From Lactiplantibacillus plajomi (GTDB taxonomy: Bacteria > Bacillota > Bacilli > Lactobacillales > Lactobacillaceae), in assembly GCF_005405405.1 (NCBI RefSeq), contig NZ_BJDZ01000023.1, positions 1 to 46,602 of the forward strand: 46,602 nt of DNA. Reading direction: 5' to 3'. Positions 44,073 to 46,602 of this stretch are shown piece after piece. Within the stretch, counting starts at the first letter, position 1. Each line of letters starts with the position of its first letter. Below the pieces are notes generated by a model that was given only the letters and a program-made list of their open reading frames with translations, was not told where the DNA came from and searched no databases. The position numbers and the translations under genes were made by a program.

Positions 44073-44110
44073 GGAGGGGGTTCGAAATAATTTTTCGAGC
44101 GCCCTTTTTT
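44073..44110 (+). terminator. Terminator of tag
   Basis: An imperfect stem with TTCGAAA/TTTTCGA core between GGGG and CCC, followed by six T. The rest of 44111-44264 holds promoter-like sequence and a GTTAGGA/TCCTAAC hairpin (44219-44248). Confidence 0.65.
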
Positions 44111-44264
44111 ATATAACCCCGCTGATTGGAGTAGTGGCTCTGACAAACTGAAAATATTCGCGCGAACGGCGCAAAAAGTCCTCGCCGTGTTCACAATTTA
44201 GCCCCATTTAATCGTTAAGTTAGGAGGTGTTCAAGTCACAATCCTAACTGAAGGAGGGTTAAGC

Positions 44265-45740
44265 GTGAATTTTTTTAAACGAGCATGGCTTAATCTAACG
44301 GCAAAGAAGGGCCGTTCAATTCTATTAATTTTAGTCACTTCCGCAATTATGTTATTTGTCTTAGCGGGGTTGCTGATTCGTAACGCGGCGGATACCGCCA
44401 CGACTAACGCAAAGAAGAGCGTTGGCGCGACCGTTACTCTGTCGGCGAACCGCCAAGCGGCTTTTAAAAAAATGCGGCAGTCGACAACTAAGCAAAAGAG
44501 TCGGCCCAAGTTGACGACTTCGCCGGTCAAGTTAAGCGATGCAAAGAAAATTGCCGCGTTAGCCAACGTTTCCGGCTATAACGCGACTGCGTCAACGTCC
44601 GCTAACGCCAAGGGCTTTGACGTGATTTCCACCAGTAGTAGCAGTAGTGGTGGCATGAAGGGCATGGGCGGCGCGATGAGTAGCAGCAGTGGTAACATTG
44701 CGATTTCCGGCGTGACCGCCACTAGCAGCGTCTCCAGCTTCCAAAGCAAAACGAGTAAAATCACGAAGGGCCGCGGTATCACTGCCAGTGATAGCGGCAC
44801 CAACAACGTGGTGATCGAAAGTGAACTTGCTAAGCAGGATAGCCTGAGCGTGGGCGACACCATTAAGCTGAAGGCCACGACTGGTCAGAAGAAGACCTAT
44901 ACGATGAAAATCGTCGGGATTTATAAGACGTCTTCGACGACGACCCAGCAAGGCCCCGGCGCAACCGACCCCGCCAATAGTGTCTACACGGCAACCAGCT
45001 TTGCTAACACCATTAAAGGATCCAAGTATAAGAACACGGCTGACTCCGTGACCTTCTCGATTTCGAATCCGGCCAAGGTCAGCAGCGTGAAAAAGGCTGG
45101 TAATCAGTTGATCAACACGTCTAAGTACTCGTTAAGCACCGATGACAGTAGTTACCAGACAGTCAAAGCGTCGATGGACAACGTGAAGTCGTTTGCCGAT
45201 AAGATCGTCTGGCTAGTCGCGATTGCCGGTACGATTATCTTAGCGTTGATCGTCATTTTGATGGTTCGCGAACGGCGTTATGAAATTGGCGTGCTACTTT
45301 CACTCGGCGAAAGCCGTTGGAAGATCGTGGCCCAGTTCTTCGTTGAAATGGTGATGGTGCTTGTCGTTTCCATCGTCGTTGCCGGCTTCGGCGGTAAGTT
45401 TGTGGGCAACCAATTAAGCGACCAGTTGGTTTCACAACAGACGACCACGGCAACCACGACTAGTCAAACGGGTGGTCAACCCGGTGGTGGTGGCATGCCG
45501 AGTGGTAACGCCGGTGGCAGTCAGCCAAGTGGTCAAAAACCAAGCGGTGGGCAAATGCAAGGCGGTCCTAACCAACAAGCCAGTGGTGCAACTAGCCAGC
45601 AAACTGATCTGGACGTCAACGTCACGGTGTTGGATCTGGTGCAACTGGGTGGCTTAGGCCTCGGCATCATGTTCCTATCGATTATGTTAGCGTCCGGCGG
45701 TATTTTACGATTACAACCGAAGAAGGTACTAATTGATTAG
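44265..45740 (+). CDS. ABC transporter permease (MacB/FtsX type)
   Basis: A 491-residue permease with one N-terminal membrane segment (about 17-42), a large extracytoplasmic domain, then an FtsX-like module with three more segments. Two stretches are unusual: a Ser/Gly/Met-rich run near 125-145 (SGGMKGMGGAMSSSSGN), and a Gly/Gln/Ser/Pro-rich insert of about 65 residues in the last loop (for example GGQPGGGGMPSGNAGG). Related systems (YtrEF, BceAB-like, MacB) act on peptides or envelope stress. A GTG start follows GAAGGAGGG. It overlaps the ribosome site of the ATPase gene downstream. Confidence 0.88.
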   Translation: MNFFKRAWLNLTAKKGRSILLILVTSAIMLFVLAGLLIRNAADTATTNAKKSVGATVTLSANRQAAFKKMRQSTTKQKSRPKLTTSPVKLSDAKKIAALANVSGYNATASTSANAKGFDVISTSSSSSGGMKGMGGAMSSSSGNIAISGVTATSSVSSFQSKTSKITKGRGITASDSGTNNVVIESELAKQDSLSVGDTIKLKATTGQKKTYTMKIVGIYKTSSTTTQQGPGATDPANSVYTATSFANTIKGSKYKNTADSVTFSISNPAKVSSVKKAGNQLINTSKYSLSTDDSSYQTVKASMDNVKSFADKIVWLVAIAGTIILALIVILMVRERRYEIGVLLSLGESRWKIVAQFFVEMVMVLVVSIVVAGFGGKFVGNQLSDQLVSQQTTTATTTSQTGGQPGGGGMPSGNAGGSQPSGQKPSGGQMQGGPNQQASGATSQQTDLDVNVTVLDLVQLGGLGLGIMFLSIMLASGGILRLQPKKVLID

Positions 45741-45751
45741 GAGGCGATTCT

Positions 45752-46414
45752 TTGTTAAAAGTTGAAGATTTAGGCTACTGGTACGACCGCCAAGAAAATA
45801 GTTTGTTCGAACACGTTAATTTAAACTTTGAATCCGCGACGTCCTACGCAATTGTTGGGCAGAGTGGTTCCGGTAAAACAACCTTTTTATCCTTGTTAGC
45901 CGGATTGGATAAACCACGGGCAGGTCAAATTACGTTGAACGGTGACCCGATCAATCAAATTGGGTTAACAAACTACCGCAAGTCGCACGTCTCAATTGTC
46001 TTTCAGTCGTACAATCTGCTAACGTACATGTCGCCGTTGAATAACCTGATGACGGCGATGGCAATTACCAATTCTAGTCACCGGGGCGATAAGCAGTACG
46101 CCCAGGAGATGTTACGAAAATTGGGATTGACAGATGAGCAGATGACTAAAAACGTCCAACGCTTATCCGGGGGCCAACAGCAGCGGGTCGCGATTGCCCG
46201 TACAATGGTCTGCGATGCCAAGTTAGTGGTGGCGGATGAGCCGACCGGTAACTTGGATGAAGCCAACACCCGTGACGTCATCCAGTTGTTTCAAAAGATT
46301 GCTCACGAGCAACAAAAGTGCGTGATCATTGTGACCCACGAACCGGACGTGGCCGCGGCTTGCGACCAGTCGTACCGGTTGGCTAAGCACGAATTTAAGT
46401 TAGAACAGGTTTAG
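45752..46414 (+). CDS. ABC transporter ATP-binding protein
   Basis: A 220-residue ATPase of the LolD/MacB type. Walker A is GQSGSGKTT, the Q-loop FQSYNLLT, the signature LSGGQQQRVAIA, Walker B LVVADEPTGNLDE and the switch His IIVTHE. The start is a TTG at 45752 with AGGAGG overlapping the permease stop. It drives the permease encoded 11 bases upstream; together they form a complete half-transporter pair. Confidence 0.94.
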   Translation: MLKVEDLGYWYDRQENSLFEHVNLNFESATSYAIVGQSGSGKTTFLSLLAGLDKPRAGQITLNGDPINQIGLTNYRKSHVSIVFQSYNLLTYMSPLNNLMTAMAITNSSHRGDKQYAQEMLRKLGLTDEQMTKNVQRLSGGQQQRVAIARTMVCDAKLVVADEPTGNLDEANTRDVIQLFQKIAHEQQKCVIIVTHEPDVAAACDQSYRLAKHEFKLEQV

Positions 46415-46430
46415 TAAACATACTAAGATT

Positions 46431-46468
46431 AGCTCTGTAAAACCAAACCGGTTTTACAGAGCTTTTTG
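46431..46468 (+). terminator. Terminator of the ABC operon
   Basis: A perfect 14-bp stem (46431-46444 with 46450-46463), 5-base loop and T run. The last 130 bases of the window hold no recognisable gene; two short palindromes (GGACTT-C-AAGTCC near 46513 and GGTCT-TCG-AGACC near 46580) are present. Confidence 0.88.
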
Positions 46469-46602
46469 AATTACAGTGGAATATGTGGAGCTAAAGATCG
46501 AATATGCCCTTTGGACTTCAAGTCCGTATTACAAACCGATCACCGCCATTATTCTTAGTAATTCAGGTTTAAGTATGTTGGTCTTCGAGACCGTGTTTAG
46601 GA

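Noticed and set aside
1-46602. CRISPR arrays, tRNA or rRNA genes, insertion sequences, prophage genes
   Set aside because: No regularly spaced repeats, no tRNA-like or rRNA sequences, and no transposase or phage proteins were seen.

Overview
The window looks like a chromosomal segment of a lactic acid bacterium of the Lactiplantibacillus plantarum group or a close relative. The evidence is a moderate G+C content, Firmicutes-type promoters and AGGAGG ribosome sites, several TTG/GTG starts, catabolite (cre) boxes at sugar operons, and gene content typical of this group: mannitol and trehalose PTS operons, a C69 dipeptidase, the lpdB-lpdD pair of gallate decarboxylase, an Nramp manganese transporter, a FAD-type D-lactate dehydrogenase, and an orphan cellobiose-type EIIC. 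I saw no rRNA, tRNA, insertion sequence, prophage or CRISPR array.

Layout. 1-1.6 kb: a dipeptidase on the minus strand. 1.6-7.5 kb: the mannitol operon mtlA-mtlR-mtlF-mtlD, with a cre box in its promoter and repeated TTGTGCC motifs upstream. 7.5-13.2 kb: housekeeping and small unknown genes (MerR-like regulator, thioredoxin, a small membrane protein, nucleoside diphosphate kinase, a DUF2252 protein, an FMN reductase under a perfect palindrome, methionine aminopeptidase). 13.2-14.4 kb: a nicotinamide riboside transporter preceded by an unexplained structured sequence. 14.6-19.1 kb: the trehalose operon treR-treA-EIIABC with a perfect cre box. 19.2-22.3 kb: an unknown gene and a GH65 disaccharide phosphorylase. 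22.4-23.4 kb: lpdB and lpdD. 23.5-26.4 kb: an Rrf2-type regulator, a TetR regulator and mntH; the last two share a motif just after their transcription starts.

26.4-27.6 kb: an unfamiliar three-gene minus-strand cassette encoding a small protein, a secreted peptide, and a protein resembling only the N-terminal part of an adenylate-forming enzyme. It diverges from an acetyltransferase gene across a long imperfect hairpin. 28.6-30.7 kb: an ArlRS-like two-component system. 31.2-33.6 kb: an RpiR regulator and a lone cellobiose-type EIIC with a long structured leader. 34.5-35.5 kb: a LytR-CpsA-Psr gene interrupted by one in-frame stop codon. 35.8-38.3 kb: D-lactate dehydrogenase, a small unknown gene and a small alarmone synthetase. 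38.6-43.4 kb: a TetR regulator divergent from a very large MMPL/RND-family protein with 42-residue repeats. 43.5-46.4 kb: 3-methyladenine DNA glycosylase I and a two-gene ABC exporter.

Most of the window is ordinary metabolism and regulation. The items most worth a second look are the duplicated IIB domain of MtlA with Cys replaced by His, the interrupted LCP gene, the three-gene cassette, two structured sequences in divergent intergenic regions where terminators are not expected, and several clean palindromic operators whose regulators are not identified. All functional calls come from reading the sequence; no database search was run.
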